DNA of 64,000 bases from Ignavibacterium sp. (GTDB taxonomy: Bacteria; Zixibacteria; MSB-5A5; GN15; PGXB01): the NCBI GenBank assembly GCA_020724775.1, contig DYGG01000006.1, positions 1 to 64,000 on the forward strand, read 5' to 3'. Of the stretch, positions 24,869 through 32,167 are shown piece after piece. The notes under the pieces were generated by a model, which was not told where the DNA came from, ran no database searches, and saw nothing but the letters and a program-made list of their open reading frames with translations. The first letter of the stretch is position 1, and every line of letters starts with the position of its first letter. The translations under genes and the position numbers were made by a program.

Positions 24869-24897
24869 CCGTTGAGATGAATAATTACAGGGAATAA

Positions 24898-27099
24898 ATG
24901 CGACCAGGTTCAATACTGAAAATATTCAAAAAAGGCTCCAAACTTGCCGGCAAGCAGAAGGGGAAGAAAGGAGAACCGGGATACGGCTGGCCTCCGGGGC
25001 TTCGTATCGGCGTATATGGACATGCCAATTCCGGTAAGACCGTCTATTTCACTGTCCTCAATGAAGAATCGAAAATAGCCAAAGATCTGCAGATATCGGT
25101 AATCGACAACGCTACCGCGGGTGAATTTCTCGCCAATTACCGAGCCATCTGGGGGGTCGGTTCCGCTACTGATGTCGGCACCGTTGTCGATCGTCGCGGC
25201 GACAAAAAATTTCCTGACCCGACCGCCGGCGACCGCGTCCTTAAATTCAATGCCATTCTTGATAAGAATAAAAAAGTCTCCGTTGTAACCTATGATTATA
25301 ACGGGCGGGCGGTTTCGATAACTGACCGCATCGAATTGAAGGAAAAAGTTCTTGATTTCATGGATGGTTGCAGCGGGATACTTTTCTTCTTCGACCCCAA
25401 AACTCTGGCGGCGGAACTTCAGAGCCAGGAACATGTGGCTTCATTTGTCAGCATGCTGGAGCGTCTGGCTCCCCTCAAAAGCCGTTTACCCATGCCAATC
25501 GCCCTGGTCGTCACCAAAGCCGACATTCTGCCCGGTTTTACTGGCGAAAATCAGATTGTGCTGATAAATCCCGAAGATGAGAATTTTCTCGCTGAAGATT
25601 TTGAGACCTTTCTCGACCGCGTTCTGAGCAGCAACAGAATTGCTTCCAATTCCGCATGGGCCGGCTCGGTCCGAAATGTCCTTTTCAAACTGAGAGAGTT
25701 CTTGAACGTGGTGGTAGGGCGCACTCTCGATTTTCAGATTTTTTTCATTTCCAACACGGGTCAGACTCCGGAGAAAATCGGCACCGAGGTGGGTCGTTCC
25801 ATATATGTCCCGCCGGCGAAAATCCATCCCGTTGGCGTGAGAGAGCCGTTTTACTGGCTGCTGAAATCGATTTTCCGCAGTCGCAAAGTCTCCCGTTTTC
25901 GAACGGTGGCGAAATTTGTCATGTTGCTCAGTCTGCTTTGGATTATTTTGTACTCCATCCCGAACCTGTATCATTTCAAAATGCTCCTTCCCGGATTGGA
26001 ATCTAAAGAGAAAGTAGTGCTGGCGGCGACTGATGGCTCCGTTCTCGGATTGAATACGGACCAGCGGCAGGAAATAATCGACCAGTATCGAAAATATGAG
26101 CGTTCCTGGACTGTGAATTACCTGTTTCCCAATTTCAAGTATCCCTCTTCGGAAATTCGCGAGGCATATACTGCATTTAATATGGGGATGGCGGTCAAGA
26201 CGCTGGACAGCGCCCTGCGCGATTTTGCCTCGGTCGTGCGCGACCCCTCTATGTGGCCGGTCTTTAACCTGACCGATTCCACCATAAGATACCAGCCGAT
26301 TCATGACAAAATTCTAGAGCAACTGAATCGCTACCGGCAATCTACCGACTATACGGAACTTTACAAACGGAGCAATCGCGGCAAACAACTCTGGGATAAT
26401 TTCGAAAAAGCGATAAAAAATCCGACCGATTCTACCCCCTGGCTGGCGATTGCCCAGCAAGTGCAGATTTTCCAAACCGATTTCGGTCATGAACTGAGTT
26501 CCGCCGAGAAAGACCTTCTGAAAGCCTTCTCCACGCGCAAAGCCAGGAAAGAACAGGCGGTGGTGGCGCAGAGAATCACCAGCGAAATGGGCTCATTTGT
26601 GGAACAGATAAACGGCATTACCGACCCTGCTTTCCGCTTTGAGACCGCCCTGACGCAGTTGCGGCAGATTCTCGCTAACCTTGACCCGGTTGTTGATAGG
26701 CAAAATGTTACCATGATTAACAAGTACCTTCAGGATGCCGCCAAATGGTCTCAAAGGCGGAAATTCACCTGCAAGATCGAATCGGTTCCGGGAAAGGCGC
26801 ATCTTCATATCGAAGTGACCGAGAAGGGAAAAGACCCCAAATGGAGTGAGGTCAATCAGATATTTGAAGGGGACAAAATCGAGTTCTACTGGAAGATTGG
26901 CGATGATATTCATATCGCAATGGATACCGCCAAACATGTCTGCCAGTTGGGCAAAGACCCCAGCGACCGAAAACCGCTTAAAGGAAAGTATTCCATATTT
27001 GAAATGAACGGCGAGATTACCTTTGGAAATATCGGAAAAAAGATTAATATATCTTTTGTCCCTCCACTGGAGGAGCAAATACCGAAACTGGAACCATGA
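24898..27099 (+). CDS. TssM-like protein with GTPase domain and single membrane span
   Basis: A 733-residue protein after AGGGA. The N-terminal domain is a P-loop GTPase: G1 motif GHANSGKT (41-48), a DYNG (133-136) as G3, and TKAD (206-209) as G4. One transmembrane helix (VAKFVMLLSLLWIILYSI, ~337-354) leads to ~370 periplasmic residues, mostly helical and then beta-rich (FTCKIESVPGKAHLHIEVTE). Canonical TssM is over 1,000 residues, with two or more spans before the GTPase domain and a large periplasmic part. This version has no N-terminal spans and a periplasmic region about half to two-thirds as long. Context (after TssK and TssL-like) supports a TssM role as the main trans-envelope component. 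TssM GTPase motifs are dispensable in some systems, but all look intact here. Confidence 0.75.
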   Translation: MRPGSILKIFKKGSKLAGKQKGKKGEPGYGWPPGLRIGVYGHANSGKTVYFTVLNEESKIAKDLQISVIDNATAGEFLANYRAIWGVGSATDVGTVVDRRGDKKFPDPTAGDRVLKFNAILDKNKKVSVVTYDYNGRAVSITDRIELKEKVLDFMDGCSGILFFFDPKTLAAELQSQEHVASFVSMLERLAPLKSRLPMPIALVVTKADILPGFTGENQIVLINPEDENFLAEDFETFLDRVLSSNRIASNSAWAGSVRNVLFKLREFLNVVVGRTLDFQIFFISNTGQTPEKIGTEVGRSIYVPPAKIHPVGVREPFYWLLKSIFRSRKVSRFRTVAKFVMLLSLLWIILYSIPNLYHFKMLLPGLESKEKVVLAATDGSVLGLNTDQRQEIIDQYRKYERSWTVNYLFPNFKYPSSEIREAYTAFNMGMAVKTLDSALRDFASVVRDPSMWPVFNLTDSTIRYQPIHDKILEQLNRYRQSTDYTELYKRSNRGKQLWDNFEKAIKNPTDSTPWLAIAQQVQIFQTDFGHELSSAEKDLLKAFSTRKARKEQAVVAQRITSEMGSFVEQINGITDPAFRFETALTQLRQILANLDPVVDRQNVTMINKYLQDAAKWSQRRKFTCKIESVPGKAHLHIEVTEKGKDPKWSEVNQIFEGDKIEFYWKIGDDIHIAMDTAKHVCQLGKDPSDRKPLKGKYSIFEMNGEITFGNIGKKINISFVPPLEEQIPKLEP

Positions 27100-27120
27100 T
27101 TTAATTTCAGGGAGTGATAA

Positions 27121-27648
27121 ATGAAACAGTTGATAATTCGATTCACAAATTTCCGCATTTTCGCGGCGGTGTTATTGATTATGGCTTTGGCGGCGCCGAT
27201 GGCCGATGCCGGAAAAGTGCAGTTACCGGAAGGGAAAGAAATAAAAGTCCGCTTCGACCCCAAAATGAAAATCTCTTCCGGCAAACTGGAAAAGGGGGTA
27301 CCTCTGCAGATTTACCTGGTGGAGCCGATTGAAATCGCCGGAGTGGTGTTAGTCCCCAAAGATGCCCCCGGGACCGCTGTGGTCGCCGATGTCAAGAAAG
27401 CCGGGAAGCCGGGAAAGCCGGGAATTATTAAAATTGAATTCACCGAACTGGAGCCGACCGGAGATTTCAAATCCCCCGAAAACGAAAAGATAAAACTGGG
27501 CGGCACTATCGAGAAGAAAGGGGGCGGAAAGAAACTGCTCTCGTATCTCCTCATTTTCGGACTATTCATTAAAGGGGGAGAGGGGACAATCGACCCCAAC
27601 GGTGTCTATACCGCAACGGTGAAAGAAGGGATAATACTGGAAAACTGA
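27121..27648 (+). CDS. Small exported protein at the end of the T6SS operon
   Basis: A 175-residue protein with a type-I signal peptide (FRIFAAVLLIMALAAPMADAG) after a good GGGAG site. The mature part is beta-rich and repeat-like (EGKEIKVRFDPKMKISSGKL; GVVLVPKDAPGTAVVADVKK) with a Gly/Lys-rich middle and a weakly hydrophobic segment (LLSYLLIFGLFIKGG). It has no lipobox, so it is not a TssJ-type lipoprotein. Its place 21 bases after the TssM-like gene and just before the terminator suggests a periplasmic partner of the membrane complex. I do not recognise the family. Confidence 0.72.
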   Translation: MKQLIIRFTNFRIFAAVLLIMALAAPMADAGKVQLPEGKEIKVRFDPKMKISSGKLEKGVPLQIYLVEPIEIAGVVLVPKDAPGTAVVADVKKAGKPGKPGIIKIEFTELEPTGDFKSPENEKIKLGGTIEKKGGGKKLLSYLLIFGLFIKGGEGTIDPNGVYTATVKEGIILEN

Positions 27649-27676
27649 TACAGCCGCTCAATATCACAAATGTATA

Positions 27677-27707
27677 ACGGGTCACCAAACCGGTGACCCG
27701 TTTTTCT
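27677..27707 (+). terminator. Rho-independent terminator of the T6SS operon
   Basis: Stem ACGGGTCACC (27677-27686) and GGTGACCCGT (27692-27701) with a 5-base loop, followed by a run of T (27701-27705, then CTT). It lies 29 bases after the last T6SS stop. It is the clear right-hand end of the T6SS transcription unit, before the convergent minus-strand operon. Confidence 0.9.
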
Positions 27708-27742
27708 TGGGGGGCATTTTGCAGTCCTGCAGGGTCGACCAA

Positions 27743-28603
27743 CTATCTTATGACGGCAGACCCAAAGGAGCTGTCAACCAAAATCCTTGCCGATTCATAA
27801 TAGACACTCGATACCGGAATACTATCCAGCCCCAGTTTGGATAGGGATACCGGAAAAATCTGAAAGAAAGAGGTGTCGACAGAGACTGTGGTGTCGGGCA
27901 TCTGGTAATTATTGACAAAGATTGTGGCTAATGTCGCGAATCCATTGGAATTTACGATGGTCCCTAAAGGTGATGTTTGGTAGACGGTGATTTCTCCCTG
28001 GCTGCCGTCAAACCAGTCGATCTCAGCCACACTGCTTCCCAACGACCGATTACGGACCACACTGTCAATAGCCAGTGACGGAGAATCGAAGAACACGCCG
28101 ATTACAGCGGAATCCAGCAAATTTAGATTGTAAACTGCCAGATCTAACCGAAATGATGCGGCAAACGGAATCTCCAGATATCGCGGCAGCAGTTTTACCA
28201 TCGGCACCACCGGGTAGAGGTCAATAGAAAGACGGGTTATAATCCCCGGAAGCACATCGGCCACCGTCTCTCCCTTATAAAGCAGAATCGGGATATCCTG
28301 GCGTCCCATTCCAATTCCCTCTACGATAATCCGTCGGTCGCGCCCGGCCGGTATCGCTAACTCTCCGACAAAATACCCATCCTTTTCAGTGAGACTGTCC
28401 ACCATCAACTGGTCTGTTTCTCTTTCAGGCAGGACTACATAGACCAGCATCCGGCTGATTGACTGGCTCGCCTGCGCGGCATCAATTTTCATACTGATAG
28501 TAACCGCTCCGGTCTGACCCGGCGCTACAATTTTCTCCGAGCATCCGGCAATCATGGTCACAACCAGGCTGCCCAGGAGAATTGTCCTCTTTGCAATGTT
28601 CAT
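27743..28603 (-). CDS. Lipoprotein with cohesin-like domain
   Basis: A 286-residue lipoprotein: signal peptide MNIAKRTILLGSLVVTMIAG with Cys21 in a good lipobox. The first half is beta-rich (VTISMKIDAAQASQSISR; PAGRDRRIIVEGIGMGRQDI). The C-terminal half resembles a cohesin-type beta-sandwich: FRLDLAVYNLNLLDSAVIG, FFDSPSLAIDSV, then GFATLATIFVNN. Cohesins elsewhere bind dockerins, and two dockerin proteins are encoded in this window, but the resemblance is weak and the domain also occurs without any cellulosome. It is the last gene of the second kinase operon. Confidence 0.75.
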   Translation of the reverse strand: MNIAKRTILLGSLVVTMIAGCSEKIVAPGQTGAVTISMKIDAAQASQSISRMLVYVVLPERETDQLMVDSLTEKDGYFVGELAIPAGRDRRIIVEGIGMGRQDIPILLYKGETVADVLPGIITRLSIDLYPVVPMVKLLPRYLEIPFAASFRLDLAVYNLNLLDSAVIGVFFDSPSLAIDSVVRNRSLGSSVAEIDWFDGSQGEITVYQTSPLGTIVNSNGFATLATIFVNNYQMPDTTVSVDTSFFQIFPVSLSKLGLDSIPVSSVYYESARILVDSSFGSAVIR

Positions 28604-28615
28604 ATTCGTATCCTC

Positions 28616-29737
28616 CTACAGACTGGCTGAAAGACTGACCAACACCTGATGTCCGGTCAGATCTATTCGATTGTCATCAACACTTCCGGTAAAATACCGG
28701 TAGTCCAGGCCTATGCCGAAACGCTCTTCGGGACGGCTGCCGATTCCGCAACCAACGCCGAAAATTTCGGACTTGCCGAAGTTAAGTTCATTGGAGCCGA
28801 GAAGTCGCATCTCTCCCGCCAGAGAAAAAATCCATTTTTTGGAGAAATATTTCCCCAGCGTCAAGCCGGCGGCAAATTCATTGCCATAAAATTTCAGTTG
28901 CTCTAATGTCGATTCATCTTCACTGTAACGGGTATTCCGCCCCCGGGCAAGATAGCGCAATTCGGCCGTGGCGGCGCCGAAATCATTCCCCGCCGACGCC
29001 GCGGTCTGCAGTTCCAGCAGAGGGCTCTGCTTAAAAATCTTTTTCCCGGCGACCTGGTCGGTGGTGAAAATAGTATAGATGACATTTGCCATAAGAAGCC
29101 TGTTTCTCTCGCCCAGTTCCATGCCGCCGTTAAGAGAGATAATATCGCCCGGATTGTACTTCTCCATTCCTTCGTACGGCTCATATTCGCCGGTGTATTC
29201 AAACATAGCGCCGGCGCCGCAGCGGATTTTCCCCAGCATCGTAGCGCCGCCGACCAGGGCATTGAAACCGAATCCTTCACCATATTTTGTAATGGGAAAC
29301 TGCAAGTAATTTTGAGAAAGATACTCAATAACCAGCCATTCCTTGCTCAAATTGAGTTTCTTTTTGCCGGTCGGAATATTGAATCCGGCGCTGAAAAGCA
29401 ACTGGTCGTTGGAAAAAGAACGGCTGAACTGCATACGGGCATCCCCCACTCCCGAGAGGGAGTACTCATTCGATGGCGTGGTCAGCTCATTGGAAGCTCC
29501 GGCAAAGTAAAAAGTTGCTTCCAAATTTTCCCCCAGCGGAACAAACCCGCTCAGCGGGGTTGCCAGTTGCGCCAGTTTTATTTTGACATCGGAGTTCTTC
29601 AATTCCCAGTAACTGAATACCGGCTGAATGCCGCCCGAGGTCGGCTGTCCCAGAAGAATTTGAGCCTCGCTCTTCAGGGAGAAAATCGATGTCGTCCCCA
29701 GAAGGACCATTGCGGCAATAATCATTTTATTTCGCAT
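28616..29737 (-). CDS. Predicted outer-membrane beta-barrel protein
   Basis: A 373-residue protein with a signal peptide (MIIAAMVLLGTTSIFSLKSEAQ). The rest is a series of amphipathic strands with aromatic turns (LFSAGFNIPTGKKKLNL; GEGFGFNALVGGATMLGKIR; IGLDYRYFTGSVDDN) and the C-terminus ends HQVLVSLSASL, typical of outer-membrane barrels. It overlaps the upstream CsgG-like gene by about 10 bases, so translation is coupled. The transported substrate is unknown. Linked CsgG-like lipoproteins suggest a secretion or envelope-assembly role for the operon. Confidence 0.82.
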   Translation of the reverse strand: MRNKMIIAAMVLLGTTSIFSLKSEAQILLGQPTSGGIQPVFSYWELKNSDVKIKLAQLATPLSGFVPLGENLEATFYFAGASNELTTPSNEYSLSGVGDARMQFSRSFSNDQLLFSAGFNIPTGKKKLNLSKEWLVIEYLSQNYLQFPITKYGEGFGFNALVGGATMLGKIRCGAGAMFEYTGEYEPYEGMEKYNPGDIISLNGGMELGERNRLLMANVIYTIFTTDQVAGKKIFKQSPLLELQTAASAGNDFGAATAELRYLARGRNTRYSEDESTLEQLKFYGNEFAAGLTLGKYFSKKWIFSLAGEMRLLGSNELNFGKSEIFGVGCGIGSRPEERFGIGLDYRYFTGSVDDNRIDLTGHQVLVSLSASL

Positions 29738-31046
29738 CGAGATTCCCTCCTATTACCAACCGTCCGTAGTTGTCAACCTGGGGAGGAATCTGTGATGCCC
29801 TGTCCAGAAGCGAGTTACGGAGGGCGCCGGAATTGCTGAGGACGTAGCGAAGTCGTCGCTCCAGACCGCGGTTCCCGCGCTCTTCCCGCGCCTCATTCTC
29901 TACATTCTGCTCAAACTGGGAAAACGACAATTCGCCGCCCGGTCCGGCCTTTGCCGCCATTGACGCCTGCTGATAACGATTCTGCGCCAATTGAAATCCT
30001 CTGTCGATCTTCACGGCGCTCTGAAACTCCCGCGCCGCCTGTTTATACATCCCGCGGCGGGCATATCCCAGACCGCGGCAATAAGCCATAAAGGCGAGAT
30101 ACGACTCCGTAGGTACTTTCTGAATGGCATCCCGCTCCTCTTGCGTCAGGTCAATTTTGAGGTTGTCGATTATCTTGAAGACAAACTCTTTCTGAAGTTT
30201 GAATATTCCCTTAAGTTTCCCTTCGCTGGGGTCGGTTGTTACTGCGGAACTTTCTGCAATATTTACTATCGCTCCGCCCAGGCGAAGTTCCTCTTTCCCT
30301 AGTCCGATTAGATTGCCGGTGACGACATTGCGACTGCCAAGAATTCGCCCCATCCGCGGCGCCGTATTCGGATCGGATACCCCGGTTTCCGCCAGTTTCA
30401 GTTCATTCAAGAGCGCGTCTATCTTCTGTCGTTCGACAACACGCAGGGAACTGACTTTGGAAAGGTCGATAGCAGTGAATTCCGCCAGACCGCTTGCTAG
30501 CGGGGCAGTCTCCGGCGGAAGACTGGAACCGTCAAAATTGACCACCGCTATCGAATTGGAGGGAATAGACTGCACATCAATCTCTTTTTCATTTTTCACG
30601 GCGTTGGCGATTTCCGCCTGCAATTTAAGATTCGCCAGGCGGTCAAGATGCTGCCTAAGCGTATTTCCCATTTCACCTTTAGGATTGAGATTGAGAGCCG
30701 TCGAATAGGCGCCGATAGCGGCGTCAAGATTATTCTGCTTCTCCGACAGAAGCCCGATATACAAATAGGAGAGTGGCTCCGGCTTGATGATATTTGCCTG
30801 TTTGAGGGCATCTTCCGCCTTGGTCAACTCTCCCTTTTTGTAATAGGCGATACCCAGTTCCCGCCAGGCCTCGGCGCTTGCCGGATTCGCCTTTATCTCG
30901 GCATAATATTTTTCTATGGCGCGGTCGTAATCCCCCTGTTCCGCCAGACTGCTTCCCTGCATATACAGAGAATGAGAACATCCCGAAATCAGAAACAGGA
31001 AAAACAAACCCAAAAGCCACTTTCTTGGACTGTTTATATTCCTCAT
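29727..31046 (-). CDS. TPR lipoprotein with CsgG-like domain
   Basis: A 439-residue lipoprotein (KWLLGLFFLFLISGC, lipidated Cys). Residues ~28-130 are tetratricopeptide repeats (GDYDRAIEKYYAEIKANPAS; ELGIAYYKKGELTKAEDALK). A CsgG-like domain follows: SIAVVNFDGSSLP, then SSLRVVERQKIDALLNELKL and GRILGSRNVVTGNL, which match the V-V-E-R and G-x-x-ILGA-type motifs of the family. A further TPR-like part lies near 320-360 and the C-terminus is charged. It probably acts in the outer-membrane periplasmic face. Classical CsgG forms a curli secretion pore; these TPR/CsgG fusions are generally uncharacterised. Confidence 0.85.
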   Translation of the reverse strand: MRNINSPRKWLLGLFFLFLISGCSHSLYMQGSSLAEQGDYDRAIEKYYAEIKANPASAEAWRELGIAYYKKGELTKAEDALKQANIIKPEPLSYLYIGLLSEKQNNLDAAIGAYSTALNLNPKGEMGNTLRQHLDRLANLKLQAEIANAVKNEKEIDVQSIPSNSIAVVNFDGSSLPPETAPLASGLAEFTAIDLSKVSSLRVVERQKIDALLNELKLAETGVSDPNTAPRMGRILGSRNVVTGNLIGLGKEELRLGGAIVNIAESSAVTTDPSEGKLKGIFKLQKEFVFKIIDNLKIDLTQEERDAIQKVPTESYLAFMAYCRGLGYARRGMYKQAAREFQSAVKIDRGFQLAQNRYQQASMAAKAGPGGELSFSQFEQNVENEAREERGNRGLERRLRYVLSNSGALRNSLLDRASQIPPQVDNYGRLVIGGNLDAK

Positions 31047-31052
31047 CTTAAA

Positions 31053-32102
31053 TTACCCTGCCAGAGGTCTATAGATTTCCATTTTCCGTTTGGCTTCGGC
31101 GAAGGAATTATCCATTTCGTACGCCTTCTTAAAGCATTCGTAGGCATTCTTGTAATCATACTTGTCCATGAAATCAAGACCGCGAGAATATAGAGTGGTG
31201 GCGTCGAGCGATTCCGTACCGCCCTCTTTCAGCAGATTCTTGACCGCATCGGTTAACTGCACATCCAGCCGCGCCGCCAGTTCCTCTACCAATTCCTTCT
31301 CCAACCTGGCATATTCCGGCTTTCCCTCTTTATCGACCGAGGCAATTATCTCGGAGGTCTCGACACTGACTACCCGAACAATCATCCGGGTGCTTTTATC
31401 GTCTATCTGTGTAATGCTCCCGAAAATCATATATTGTGCCCCGAGAATCTTGCCAACCCTTACCGCGGTAGCCGGGTCAACCCCGCCTGACTTCTGAAGT
31501 TCCTGCTCTTTGAGGACGAAGTCAATCTTATCCCGCTCGACAACTTTCAAAGAAGAGATTTTGCCAAAATCATGCTCGAAGAAATCGGCCAATCCCTTGG
31601 AAAGATATCCCAGTTCCTGCTGATATTTGCCGACCGAGAAATTGTCGAATTCCATTATGGCGATAGTCTTGATGCCGCTGTTTTTGTCTTCATCGCAGGA
31701 GAGAGCATTCTTATTCTTCAGTATTTCGTACCACTTATCTCGCAGTTCCTTGGGCCAGATATCCTGAGGCAGATGGGTTACGCAGGGGCCGACATCAGAT
31801 ATCTTCTTGAGATAATCGATGGAATTGCGGTAATACTCTTCGCCTTTGGCATAAGTGATAATGCTTAATGCCTCAAATACGGCGATGCTGTCACGAGGGG
31901 TCAGGTCGGTCCTTTTCAGAAGTTCGCTGGCGACGTTAATCCCCTTTTCGAATTCCAGTTCGCTGTAATACTTGAGTGCTTCACCGATTTTTTCCGCAAC
32001 ATTGATTTCCTGTGCGGAGACATTAATCGCTGCCGCCACAACGAAGATCGCAAGTCCCAGAGGCGCCGCAGCCTTGACAAAAGCCCGAATAGTAATCATC
32101 AC
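31053..32102 (-). CDS. Exported CsgG-like protein with C-terminal TPR
   Basis: A 349-residue protein with a signal peptide (VKAAAPLGLAIFVVAAAINV). The N-terminal third is helical (EYYRNSIDYLKKISDVG). The CsgG-like domain is clear: TIAIMEFDNFSVGKYQQE, SSLKVVERDKIDFVLKEQEL and GKILGAQYMIFGSITQID. A TPR unit ends the protein (YDYKNAYECFKKAYEMDNSF). It is a relative of the neighbouring TPR lipoprotein with the order of domains changed. It follows the kinase gene by 65 bases in the same operon, which pairs a PEGA sensor kinase with two CsgG-like proteins. Confidence 0.85.
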   Translation of the reverse strand: MMITIRAFVKAAAPLGLAIFVVAAAINVSAQEINVAEKIGEALKYYSELEFEKGINVASELLKRTDLTPRDSIAVFEALSIITYAKGEEYYRNSIDYLKKISDVGPCVTHLPQDIWPKELRDKWYEILKNKNALSCDEDKNSGIKTIAIMEFDNFSVGKYQQELGYLSKGLADFFEHDFGKISSLKVVERDKIDFVLKEQELQKSGGVDPATAVRVGKILGAQYMIFGSITQIDDKSTRMIVRVVSVETSEIIASVDKEGKPEYARLEKELVEELAARLDVQLTDAVKNLLKEGGTESLDATTLYSRGLDFMDKYDYKNAYECFKKAYEMDNSFAEAKRKMEIYRPLAG

Positions 32103-32167
32103 CGACTCCTTTCTATTGAATTGATGCCGTCTATTTTTATACCACTGAACTTCGAGAATTCGAGTAA

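Noticed and set aside
12680-27648. An extracellular contractile injection system or a prophage tail rather than T6SS
   Set aside because: TssK, TssF, TssG, ClpV, TssL-like and TssM-like proteins are present and there are no phage capsid, terminase, tape-measure or tail-terminator genes.
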